This document shows, one piece after another, positions 9,405-17,203 of a stretch of 64,000 nt of DNA. The DNA comes from Bin87 sp963665395 (GTDB taxonomy: Bacteria; Chloroflexota; Dehalococcoidia; Lucifugimonadales; UBA3495): assembly GCA_963665395.2 (NCBI GenBank), contig OY762251.1, positions 4,030,001 to 4,094,000 of the forward strand, written 5' to 3'. The notes beneath the pieces were generated by a model. That model had not been told where the DNA came from. It searched no databases and was given only the letters and a program-made list of their open reading frames with translations. Positions within the stretch are counted from its first letter, which is position 1. Each line of letters begins with the position of its first letter. The position numbers and the translations under genes were made by a program.

Positions 9405-9919
9405 GCCGGAAGCCGGCCGCGCCCTTCCCCACTCGCGTCTCCTACCGCATCAAAGCCGGCGCACTGGACCCTGTCGTCACCGCGTCGGAGAACCCGGAAC
9501 TGCATCTCTACCTGGCCGCGTGGTCCCAGCTGGGACTGCCGGGAACCACCGCCCTGGACGTCATGCGCGACGTCGACCGAGCGATTGAGCTGGGCACGGA
9601 GAGCCTAGACGCGCACCGGATCAAGGCGGAAGCCCATCTGGCGTGGACTGCGGGACGAAACCCCGTGGCGCAACCAGAGGAAGAAGACCGGCAGGAATGG
9701 CTGGAACGCCACTACGGCCAAGCGACCGACGCCTACGCCTCCTACGAAGCCGGAGATGCGCCGGAACGCTGGGAAGCCGCCCGGTACCACTTCTCCCGCG
9801 GCAGAGTGCTGGGCTGGCTGGAGCAAACTCAGGAAGCCAAAGACGCCTACCGGCAAGCCTTCCAGAACGGATTCGACGAAGCCGTTGTAAAGAAGGCACT
9901 AAACGAACTAAGCCGGTAA
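9323..9919 (+). pseudogene. C-terminal part of the frameshifted TPR lipoprotein
   Basis: This -1 frame overlaps the end of the preceding frame and continues the TPR pattern: DVDRAIELGTESLDAHRIKA, then GQATDAYASYEAGDAPE, then EAKDAYRQAFQNGFDEAV. No ribosome site precedes its GTG at 9323, so it is better read as the displaced 3' end of the gene that starts at 7668. No homopolymer run is present at the junction that would suggest a simple sequencing slip. Alternatively it is translated by reinitiation. Confidence 0.6.
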
Positions 9920-10057
9920 CGAGACTGGACGAAGGCGCCCACGTTCCACGCCGGTCAGTCCATAACCCCTCGATAGCACTCAGTTTCGCAATTTTCTCAG
10001 GCGACACCTGCCCGTCTGCCCGGGCACCGTTACCAGGATGACCAGCGCTACTGCTGC

Positions 10058-10187
10058 CTACAGAAGGCCGAGCAGCAGTTCCGGCGAGGTCCCGTCGTGG
10101 CCGGGCAGGGTCGCGTCCAGCAGAACCAGCGGGAACTCCTTCTGGATGACGCGCGGAACCTCCTCGGGGTCGCCGGTGGCGAAGGGG
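10058..10187 (-). pseudogene. Response-regulator receiver fragment, copy 1
   Basis: Read from 10187 down to TAG at 10060-10058, the minus strand gives ATGDPEEVPRVIQKEFPLVL and then LDATLPGHDGTSPELLLGLL. The LDATLPGHDG stretch matches the phospho-acceptor strand and loop of receiver domains. Only about 43 residues remain. The upstream side abuts the left end of an IS630-type element, so the rest was lost. A second decayed copy of the same gene lies at 18910-19302. Confidence 0.55.
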
Positions 10188-10589
10188 AAACATGAGTCAT
10201 CCCGGATTTTAAACTGAAGCCAAGGTGAAATCTACATGGCCAATGCGAAGCGGGTGGACTTGGGCGTTGCTGGTGATTTCCTCCGCGCGAGCCTGAAGCT
10301 CGGTGCGGCAACGGCGTTTGACTTCTTCCTGGCGGTGGGTCAAGTTGGTGAAAAAGCCGCCCACCTTCTCACGCACGGCAGCTTTGGTTCCCAGGCAGAG
10401 ATTAGCGGTGACTTCCTGGCGCGCCCAGCCCCAGATGGCTTCATCGGCGTTGAAGTCTGGACTGTAGGCGGGCAAATTTACCAGGCGCAGGTTCAGGCCG
10501 GGCGTGGTCAGATAAGCCCGGATCGCGTCGCCCCGATGGGCCGGGGCGTTGTCCCAGATCACCGTCAGCGGTTCGGCGTGTTGCGCCCG

Positions 10590-10604
10590 TCCGCCAATGG
10601 CGGA
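10590..10604. repeat. TCCGCC-N3-GGCGGA palindrome in IS630 copy A
   Basis: The 15-bp palindrome (centre AAT) stands where copy B has 6 bp (CAGCTA). It changes FLGQLRAQH to FLRSAIGGRAQH and keeps the frame. Confidence 0.85.
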
Positions 10605-10627
10605 CCGCAGGAAGTCGGCAGAGGTGG

Positions 10628-10642
10628 TCCGCCTGTGGCGGA
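10628..10642. repeat. TCCGCC-N3-GGCGGA palindrome in IS630 copy A, shared with copy B
   Basis: The palindrome (centre TGT) lies directly after VMELEGN and shifts the frame by +1. It is present at the same place in copy B (13741-13755), so it predates the divergence of the two copies. Confidence 0.85.
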
Positions 10643-10960
10643 TTGCCCTCCAGTTCCATCACCTCCACCTCGCCGGTTTCCAGACACACCGCCGAGTAGT
10701 AGCTGACTTTCTCACCCCGGCGCGGGCTGGTGGAGTCCACCAACGCCGGTTCTCCCTTCAGCGCCCACTTCCCCCGCAAATCGGCATCCGCCTGAAAGTG
10801 GGCCTCGTCGACGAAGAATATCTTGCCTCCTGTCCGTCGCGCCGTCGCCGTCAGCGCCCCATACTCCCTCACGAACGTTTCCCGACGCGCCGGGTCCGCT
10901 TTCACCAACCGCTTCCGGGGACGCTTCAGCACAAACCCCAACCGATGCAGGTAGTTCAGA

Positions 10961-10975
10961 TCCGCCTGCGGCGGA
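10961..10975. repeat. TCCGCC-N3-GGCGGA palindrome in IS630 copy A
   Basis: The palindrome (centre TGC) replaces 6 bp that read TGGTTG in copy B. It changes LSRSGCLNYL to LSRSPPQADLNYL without a frameshift. Confidence 0.85.
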
Positions 10976-11333
10976 CTCCGGCTCAGTGGCAACCCAAAGC
11001 GCTGCTCCACAAACTGCCGCACCGCCTGCCAGTTCCAGTTGGACACTCTGATGCCCGCCTGCGACGGCAATTCCTGCACCGCTGCCTTCAACTCCCCGCG
11101 TTGCTCCACGTCCAACGCGGGGGGGAACCACCTGTTTGTTCGAAAACCAGCGCCTTGGGTCCGCCCTCGGCGAAAGCCTTGACCCATTGGCCTATGGTGT
11201 GGGCATCCCGTTCCAAGGCTCGACCCACCGCCGCCGCTGTCCATCCCTGGGCCAATAGCCACACCGCGTGCCATCGTTCCCGTTCCCGTGGCGACGGCGC
11301 TCGGTACATCCGTCGCCTTACTTCAGCCTCGTC

Positions 11334-11348
11334 TCCGCCTGCGGCGGA
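11334..11348. repeat. TCCGCC-N3-GGCGGA palindrome in IS630 copy A
   Basis: The palindrome (centre TGC) replaces 6 bp that read TGCATG in copy B. It changes LLEQWCMDEAE to LLEQWSAAGGDEAE and keeps the frame. Confidence 0.85.
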
Positions 11349-11471
11349 CCACTGCTCCAGCAACCCACCCATCTCCTGCATACCCTACTTCCCCCTCAGA
11401 TCTCCAAACGACCGTCCACTTTGCCCCTAATTCTACCCAACACCAATGCGGGTTTCACCTTGGCTTCGGTT

Positions 11472-11876
11472 TAGGAAGAGGGACGCCCGCTGTGCGCGAT
11501 TGAACTCGGGTGTGGACCGAACCTTGGCCACGCGGTATTCGGGTATGCCGAGTTGTTTAGCCACGCACCGCTGGAGCGCAGCGGGGACATGGTCGCGCGC
11601 CATCAGGCTGACCAGGTGTCGCATCTCCAGGTCGGAGATGAAGACGAGCCTTTCCTGGATAAACCTCAGGGCGTTCCGACGCTCCTGCAAAGTTTGGAAC
11701 TGTTCCAGCCAACCGGCCAGGTAGGCGATGAATTGGCGTCCCGGAGCGTACTACTGGTATTCATCGTACTTGTACGTGGCGAGGCTGCGGAGAATGCTCA
11801 GCTGCTCCGCAAATTCGACTTCAACCGGGTCTTCCATGACGGCTGTGAGAAGACCCTCCGCGACTTCTGAGTTCAT
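11472..11876 (-). pseudogene. Truncated phosphoribosyltransferase-like gene (N-terminal part)
   Basis: The minus strand starts with ATG 11876, five bases after the stop of the HAD-domain gene, so the two formed an operon. It reads 41 codons to an in-frame TAG at 11753-11751 (context KYDEYQ-stop-YAPGRQFIAYL). It then stays open through LQERRNALRFIQERLVFIS and EMRHLVSLMARDHVPAAL to SLFL, where IS630 copy A interrupts it. The segment resembles the N-terminal region of phosphoribosyltransferase-like proteins found beside SIS/HAD genes in predicted biological-conflict operons. That assignment is from memory of the family pattern and is moderate. The catalytic PRTase part is absent from the window. 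Confidence 0.5.
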
Positions 11877-11880
11877 GAGG

Positions 11881-12893
11881 TTAACACGCTACCTTGAACG
11901 GTGGGCGGGAAGTGTCGACGTGGAGGTGACCGTTGTGGCCATGCAAGGCCTGTAGGTACTGGAGTGTTAGCGGAGGACCTGAGATGCCGAACTGGCCGAG
12001 ATTCCAGCAGGTTTCCAGGTTGCTGGAGACCCGGTCAACGCTCAGGGAGAGCCCTGTGTTGAGAAGTTCGAAATCGTTGCCACCCGCTGCGCCTTGGTCT
12101 CCGATCCGTAGGATGCTTCTGGGTTGGTCGGGGTGGAGGGCGTCCGCAACGACCGTTTTTGAAGTATGGGCGGAGACGATGTCCACGGAGTGGGACGAAG
12201 CGAGCACGGAGACGCCGTTAAAACCAGCGAGTTGTTCAATGATAATAGTGCGCAGGTTGAACGGGTCGATCCAACCTACCGGCCTAACTGAGATCTGGTG
12301 AGGCCGGACGACTGTTTCCAGGCCAAGAGCGGACTCCAGGGGGGTCAACCGCGAATGGGCTTGTGCCAAGGTGTCGGGCATGGGCTGTTCGTCATCCACG
12401 ACGCCATCGGAAAGTTTCGCCACTTTGGCTCCGTTGTAGAAGCCGACGACGACCCGGTCCCAGTACTGGGGGTTCAGCGCTTCTCGCAGTCGTCCGTGCA
12501 GGGAACTGCCACGGCCGCTGGCGACCCCGATGGTGACATCTTCTGCGAGGAGGCGATTCAATTCTGAACAGATTTCCCGTGCCAACGGCTCGAACCGCCG
12601 GTTACGCGCACAGAGCGTGCCGTCATAATCGACGACGAGCCCCGAGAAACGGGTGGCTTTGAGTTTATGAATGAATTCGCTCAGCGCGGTTTTGATCTCG
12701 TCGCGCTTTTCGTGTGGGCTGAGAGACAGGGCCTTTCGTTTCTTGGCCACGGACGGAACTTCGCGGAAGCCTGTGTAACGGGTTGCGCCGGCTCGGAACA
12801 TCCGCCTTCCGAACTCGGGGACTGATGGTCGGCCAGGATCGATGCCTCGGAGTTCCGCGGCGGTTCCGGCCAACTTCATTGTGGCGACGACTA
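11881..12893 (-). pseudogene. SIS-HAD fusion gene, HAD hydrolase part (3' fragment)
   Basis: This is the 3' third of a gene interrupted by two insertion sequences. From the IS630 copy B boundary (TA at 12892-12893) it reads 337 codons including the stop. HAD motif I is LVVDYDGTLCARN, motif II is TIGVASGRG, a substrate-side segment is VVVGFYNGAKVAKL, and motif IV is IGDQGAAGGNDFELL. These are the nucleophile and metal-binding residues of HAD phosphatases. When the IS copies are removed with one target duplication each, this piece joins 14163-14459 and 15902-16478 in frame. The full protein would have been 626 residues: two SIS domains followed by HAD. The fragment itself has no lesion but also no start. 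Confidence 0.75.
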
Positions 12894-13601
12894 AACCGAA
12901 GCCAAGGTGAAACCCGCATTGGTGTTGGGTAGAATTGGGAGCAAGTTGGACGGTCGTTTGGGAGATCTGAGGGGGTAGATGGGTATGCAGGAGATAGTTG
13001 GGTTGCTGGAGCAGTGGTGCATGGACGAGGCTGAGGTGCGTCGGCGGATGTACCGAGCGCCGACGCCCCGGGAACGGGAGCGATGGCATGCGGTTTGGCT
13101 GCTGACCCAGGGATGGACGGCGGCGGCGGTGGGCCGAGCCCTGGAGCGGGATGCCCACACCATAGGCCAATGGGCCAAGGCATTCGCCGAAGGCGGTCCC
13201 AAGGCGCTGGTTTTTGAGCAGACCGGTGGTTCCCCCCCGCGTTGGACATGGAGCAATGCGCGGAGTTGAAAAAGGCGGTGCAGGGGTTGCCATCGCAGGC
13301 CGGCATCGGACTGTCCAACTGGAACTGGAAGGCGGTGCGGCAATTTGTGGAGGACCGTTTCGGGTTGACGTTGAGCCGCAGTGGTTGTCTGAACTACCTG
13401 CATCGGTTGGGATTTGCGCTGAAGCGTCCCAAGAAGCGGCTACGCAAGGCGGACCCGGCGTGCCGGGACGCCTTTGTGGGGGAATATGCCGCTCTTACCG
13501 CTGTTGCCCGACGAACTGGAGCCAAGATATTCTTCGCCGACGAGGCCCACTTTCAGGCTGATGCTGATCTGCGGGGCAAGTGGACGCTGAAAGGTGAACC
13601 G

Positions 13602-13626
13602 GCCCCCGTATCGGGGTACGGGGCAG
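13602..13626. repeat. 25-bp insertion carrying a CCCCGTATC/GGTACGGGG palindrome
   Basis: Compared with copy A (GAACCGGCGTTGGTGG), copy B has 25 extra bases between GAACCG and GCCCTGGTGG. The core at 13604-13623 is the same palindrome type as at 107-126 and 63556-63574. The insertion shifts the transposase frame by +1. Confidence 0.75.
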
Positions 13627-13681
13627 GCCCTGGTGGATTCCACCAGCCCGCGACGTGGGGAGAAGGTCAGCTACTACTCGG

Positions 13682-13696
13682 TCCGCCGCAGGCGGA
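13682..13696. repeat. TCCGCC-N3-GGCGGA palindrome in IS630 copy B
   Basis: The palindrome (centre GCA) replaces 5 bp (CGGTG in copy A) inside SYYSAVCLETG, giving a net +10 and a frameshift. This is the only measured case of a 5-bp rather than 6-bp replacement. Confidence 0.85.
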
Positions 13697-13740
13697 TGCC
13701 TGGAGACCGGAGAGGTGGAGGTGATGGAACTGGAGGGCAA

Positions 13741-13755
13741 TCCGCCACAGGCGGA
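13741..13755. repeat. TCCGCC-N3-GGCGGA palindrome in IS630 copy B, shared with copy A
   Basis: Same site and same centre (ACA on this strand) as 10628-10642 in copy A, directly after VMELEGN. Confidence 0.85.
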
Positions 13756-14162
13756 CCACCTCTGCCGACTTCCTGGGGCAGCTACGGGCGCAACACGCCG
13801 AACCACTGACGGTGATTTGGGACAATTCGCCAGCCCATCGGGGCGACGCGATCCGGGCTTATCTCACCACGCCCAACCTGAACCTGCGCCTGGTGAACTT
13901 GCCCGCCTACAGTCCGGACTTCAACGCTGATGAAGCGATCTGGGGCTGGGCGCGCCAAGAAGTGACGGCCAACTTGTGCCTGGGCGCCCGTGCCGCCGTC
14001 CGAGAGAAGGTAGGCGGTTTTTTCGCCGATCTGGTGCACCGTCAGGAGGAAGTCAAACGCCGTTGCCGCACCGAGCTTCAGGCCCAGGCGCAGAACTTCA
14101 CTGACAATACCCAAGTCCTTTCTCCCTGCATTGACCATGTAGATTTCACCTTGGCTTCAGTT

Positions 14163-14459
14163 TAGGTCTATGGTGGCTGCCGGCCCGCTACGCTTGGACT
14201 GCACCCTGAGGTGGTCGATGCCTTCAGGTAGGAATTTGAGGATTCGTGCGGCTTCCGCTTGGCTGGTTTGGGTCTCGAGCGAAACTACAGCGGTGTCTGC
14301 GGAGTGAAGTGCAAGCCAGTTGTGGCGCCCGTGAGCGAAATTTCGGGGGTCGGTGAAGGTCACGTTGGCGAGGCCGCCTTCCGAGAACCTGGTTTCAAAA
14401 TCCTTCGCGGCGGGAACGGCCCAGCCTTGGCCCAACGCGATGATGGTGCGGTTGCCTAG
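14163..14459 (-). pseudogene. SIS-HAD fusion gene, second SIS domain (middle fragment)
   Basis: Between the IS630 and IS701 elements the minus strand encodes GNRTIIALGQGWAVPAAKDF, then TDPRNFAHGRHNWLA and AVVSLETQTSQAEAARIL. This is typical of the second SIS (sugar isomerase) fold with its GRHN segment. Upstream it joins EQAL of the first fragment through one CTAG; downstream it joins VVATMKLAG through one TA. The piece itself is undamaged. Confidence 0.7.
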
Positions 14460-14461
14460 TA

Positions 14462-15834
14462 TTACAGTCGCGCTTGGTGTGAAGGTTTCTGAAGGCGTCT
14501 CCGGTAATGACACTGCATGGCTCGGGCCTGATGCCGCCGTCTCCATCCGGACCAGTGGATCGTCAGGGTGGGGCTGCCCCGCGGCAGCCACAGTAGCCGA
14601 CATAGCAGCCGTCTGACCTCGGGTACGGTCAGTGGGATGAGTTCTCCCGGGACCATATCCCCCTTTTACCATCACCACCGGCGGCGTAGGACCGGGTTAC
14701 CGCCAGAAAAGCGTGGGCCAGCAATGCCAGGGTGATGTGCCGGTACCATCCGATCCACAGACGCACCTGGTATTCGTCCAGCCCCACCTCCTGTTTGGCC
14801 TCCTTGAAGGCGTCTTCGATGATCCACCGCGTGCCGGCCACGCGCGCCAGTTCCGCCAGCGACACCTTCCCCACGCCAAAACAGGCGTAGTAGGCCAGGT
14901 CTTCAGGATCGGCGATGCTGCGACGCACCAGCAGCCAATGCCCTTGATCCGGCTCAGACCTGGGCCCTACTGGCAACCAACCCCAATCGTAGAGGCGTGG
15001 CCCTTTGCTGCCATCACCGGCGCTCAGACGCCGCCACTGGTCAGCGGGTATCCGCTGGGCCAGTTCACGCGCCGCCACCGACGCCGAACCACCCTCCGTC
15101 TCAGCCCACAGCGGCTCATTGTTCTTCACCGCCAGCACATAGCACTGGCCCTGTTCCTCCAGCCACCCTCGTAACCGGCGGTCATTGCCGTACACCGTAT
15201 CCCCAGTTACCCAGCCAAAAGGCACGCCAGCCGCCACCGCCCGGGCGATCATCCCCTGGGCCAGTTGTGCCTTGGTGTGAAAGATCACGTCCTGGGGCAC
15301 ACCGGCTTCCCGCCGCCGCTCCCCATCCGCCGCCCATTCCTGGGGCAGGTAGAGCTCCCGGTCCAGAAAGGCTGCGCCGTGACGACTGCCGTAGGCCAGG
15401 AACACTCCGATCTGACAGTTTTCCACCTTCCCCGCCGTGCCGCTGTACTGCCGCTTCACACCCACCGACTTTTTGCCTTGCTTCAGAAACCCGGTCTCAT
15501 CCACCACCAGCACAGCCGTTGGATCGCCCAGATGCTCCACCACGTACCCTTGCAGATCGTCCCGCACCCCGTCAGCGTCCCAGTGGTACACCGCCAGTCC
15601 GCCTGGGGCGGACTGCACCCCATCGGGGGTGGCGTCGCCAGCGTATTCCGCCAGCTGCCACCCGTTCTTGCGCTCCACCGCCCCCAGCAGTCCTTGCAGA
15701 TACGCCAGAACCCGCTGGCGAGACTCGCTACGGCTGAAACGATGGGCGATACGCCCGTGCAACTCCTGGAGCCCAGCCTCCCAGTCCAGCGCTTCCTCCA
15801 AGACGGCCGCTCGCTCCAGTAATGCCTGACCCAT
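14462..15834 (-). CDS. IS701-family transposase, with a -1 frameshift near its end
   Basis: ATG 15834 lies 6 nt after GGAGGGG (15841-15847), better than the upstream GTG at 15855. The frame encodes a DDE transposase: VLVVDETGFLKQGKKSVGVK, then GVPFGWVTGDTVYG, then RWIIEDAFKEAKQEVGLDEY. The zero frame stops at 14629, but the expected C-terminus (ELIPLTVPEVRRLL, WSGWRRRHQ, HYRRR) continues in the -1 frame to TAA at 14464-14462. The shift falls on AAAAGGGGG (coding strand, 14667-14659), which is slippery, so programmed frameshifting or a one-base deletion are both possible. A palindrome at 15598-15612 adds three residues in frame (DGVQ-SAPGG-LAVYHWDAD). Confidence 0.8.
15598..15612. repeat. TCCGCC-N3-GGCGGA palindrome in the IS701 transposase
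   Basis: The palindrome (centre TGG) stands where IS701 transposases usually read DGxQRLLxxxxWDAD. Replacing it with 6 bp coding Arg-Leu would give DGVQRLLAVYHWDAD, so the same 15-for-6 swap is inferred here. Confidence 0.75.
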
Positions 15835-15901
15835 TTCCAACCCCTCCGCTCTCACCTGTAATCATGGGCCTATGCTACCAAAGGTAAGCGCGACTGTAAT
15901 A

Positions 15902-16478
15902 CTAGTGCCTGTTCGGTCCCTTCGAATGTTACAGAAGTTGGGGGCGAGAGGAGTTCGTCCGCGATCTGTGTAGAAGGGGGTTCCGTCGCAGCCCGGTAAA
16001 GCAATACCAGCGTGGCGATCAGGGAATTGGTGGCGAGGAATCCATCGCGGCCACTCGGTAGGGGGAAGTCGTGCACCATTCCGCCATGACCGGTGATCAC
16101 GGTACCGAGTACGGACCCGGACCGGGTGCAGAGAGCCGCCGTGGTTTCGAACCCCAACTCCGGCAAGAGTTTCGCCGCCTGAAGTATGTCGGCGTTAGAG
16201 CCACTGGCACTGAGAAGGAACGCAGCAGTGTTTCGGGGGGTCTGCCTGACTATCGCTTCCAACGGGGTGGCACTGCGCGCTAGATGGCCTGATGTGGTTT
16301 CGTGAAGGAGGGCGGCGAACTCGGCGGCCACGAGCGAGCCGCCTGAGCCGATGGTTATCAAGTTGTGCGGGGCCAGTCGACATAGCAGCGTATGTCGCAG
16401 GGTGCCAATATCTTGCCTGAGTGCCCACTCAATGGTTGCGGGGATCAGGTCGAGTTCGCGTCGGTATGGTTTTCCCAT
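15902..16478 (-). pseudogene. SIS-HAD fusion gene, first SIS domain (5' fragment)
   Basis: ATG 16478 opens a reading frame with NLITIGSGGSLVAAEFAALL, AFLLSASGSNADILQAAKL and PLPSGRDGFLATNSLIAT. The GSGGS and SASGSNAD stretches are the phosphosugar-binding Ser-rich loops of SIS domains. The gene is cut after EQAL by the IS701 element. The frame otherwise looks intact. A neighbouring palindrome at 16504-16529 lies just upstream and could be its operator. Confidence 0.72.
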
Positions 16479-16503
16479 GCGTTGACCTCTGAATGCCGAA
16501 TGA

Positions 16504-16529
16504 CGACCGACTTGCTAGGAGGTCGGTCG
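16504..16529. promoter_or_regulatory. Perfect inverted repeat upstream of the SIS-HAD operon
   Basis: CGACCGAC (16504-16511) and GTCGGTCG (16522-16529) pair around a 10-nt loop, 26 bp upstream of the SIS-HAD ATG. The position fits an operator or an attenuator for the minus-strand operon. There is no T-run, so a terminator is less likely. Confidence 0.4.
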
Positions 16530-17203
16530 CTATGATAGCAGATGGTTGAAGTTCCTTGGGTTTTGAGCAGGTGGTCGCCTGAGGATTGCCAACCGGGAGA
16601 GCCCCAACCTGATTAGTCGGGCTAACCTGGTGGAATGACTGGATGCTGCCTTCGAAAACACCAGCGGCGCGTGTAGTGAGCTTCGGTCATTGAAAGGAGC
16701 CGGCGGACTGTAGGGCCATCAATCGGCAAAGGAGTGGGAGGCTGGATCAGGCACCATGTACCGGTTGACGATTCTTAACCCGGCGGCGAAAGGAAGGGCG
16801 GAAGAAACCGCTGCCACAGGTTCTCGGTCGCTGTGGTTGATTCGGCGTAGGCTTACGCGCCGGGTTGGAGGAGTGGCCGCATATGCGAGGGCGATGTGGT
16901 ACGGTGGATGCTAAGCTTGTGTAGAACAAATGCCCGCGAGTTTATGGCAGCACCTGTAGGATGCACAAGGGCCGTCCCGTTATCAACCTGGCGGCACCGC
17001 TGGTTGGGCTTACCGTTCCGTTTGCCGCATTCTACTCCGGTGCAGCTGGCATCTTGGTCGTTAGTGGCCGACTTTCCAGGCGCTGGTCGGTAGGCTCAAG
17101 CCTTACTACGGCAGCTTTCCGTTGGCGTAGGCGGCAGGCCCGTTTCTTGTGCCTATTGTCGTCTGGTCAGCGGTGTTTGTCGAAGAATTCGGCAAACCGT
17201 TTT
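16530..17203. other. Region with no supported gene
   Basis: Only short or compositionally poor frames are present. A 52-codon plus-strand frame from ATG 16757 (MYRLTILNPAAKGRAEE) has no convincing ribosome site or family. No transposon ends were seen. Confidence 0.4.

Larger units (their letters stand above)
10209..11381 (-). pseudogene. IS630-family transposase, copy A (frameshifted)
   Basis: ATG 11381 opens a helix-turn-helix domain (RERERWHAVWLLAQGWTAAA). At a seven-C run on the coding strand (11125-11119) the reading continues in the -1 frame into the catalytic domain, with first acidic motif FVDEAHF, then VMELEGN. A palindrome insert at 10628-10642 then adds a +1 shift before IWDNAPAHRG and LPAYSPDFNADEAIWGW, the second and third DDE motifs. 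Three more TCCGCC palindromes lie in the gene. The stop codon TAA is completed by the target TA. The C7 shift may be programmed, since copy B has it too; the second shift should kill the protein. Confidence 0.8.
10212..11471. mobile_element. IS630-type insertion sequence, copy A (1260 bp)
   Basis: The ends are inverted repeats AACyGAAGCCAAGGTGAAA, flanked by TA at 10210-10211 and 11472-11473, the IS630/Tc1 hallmark. The transposase lies on the minus strand. A second copy in opposite orientation is at 12894-14162. The right flank interrupts a phosphoribosyltransferase-like gene after SLFL; the left flank does not continue that gene and holds a response-regulator fragment instead. This copy therefore marks a deletion or rearrangement endpoint. 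Confidence 0.85.
12894..14162. mobile_element. IS630-type insertion sequence, copy B (1269 bp)
   Basis: It has the same terminal repeats as copy A, in opposite orientation, with TA at 12892-12893 and 14163-14164. Excising the element with one TA joins ATIDL to VVATMKLAG in the interrupted SIS-HAD gene without any loss, so this is a clean insertion. It carries two TCCGCC palindromes and one 25-bp insertion that copy A lacks or differs in. Confidence 0.88.
12979..14165 (+). pseudogene. IS630-family transposase, copy B (multiply frameshifted)
   Basis: ATG 12979 opens the helix-turn-helix part; the seven-C run at 13232-13238 shifts to the -1 frame as in copy A. The catalytic motifs are FFADEAHF, IWDNSPAHRG and LPAYSPDFNADEAIWGW. 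Three inserted sequences then move the frame by +1 each: 25 bp at 13602-13626, a palindrome replacing 5 bp at 13682-13696, and one at 13741-13755. The sum returns the frame to that of the final motif. The stop TAG uses the target TA. The protein cannot be made intact. Confidence 0.8.
14460..15901. mobile_element. IS701-type insertion sequence (1442 bp)
   Basis: Terminal inverted repeats TATTACAGTCGCGCTT (14460-14475) and its complement (15886-15901) are bounded by CTAG at 14456-14459 and 15902-15905, matching the YTAR target duplication known for IS701. Removing the element with one CTAG restores the SIS-HAD frame exactly (EQA-L-GNRT). The transposase is on the minus strand and ends inside the left terminal repeat. 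Confidence 0.85.

Noticed and set aside
13242..14165. Several short genes inside IS630 copy B
   Set aside because: They are successive frames of one transposase displaced by insertions; the catalytic motifs run through them in order.
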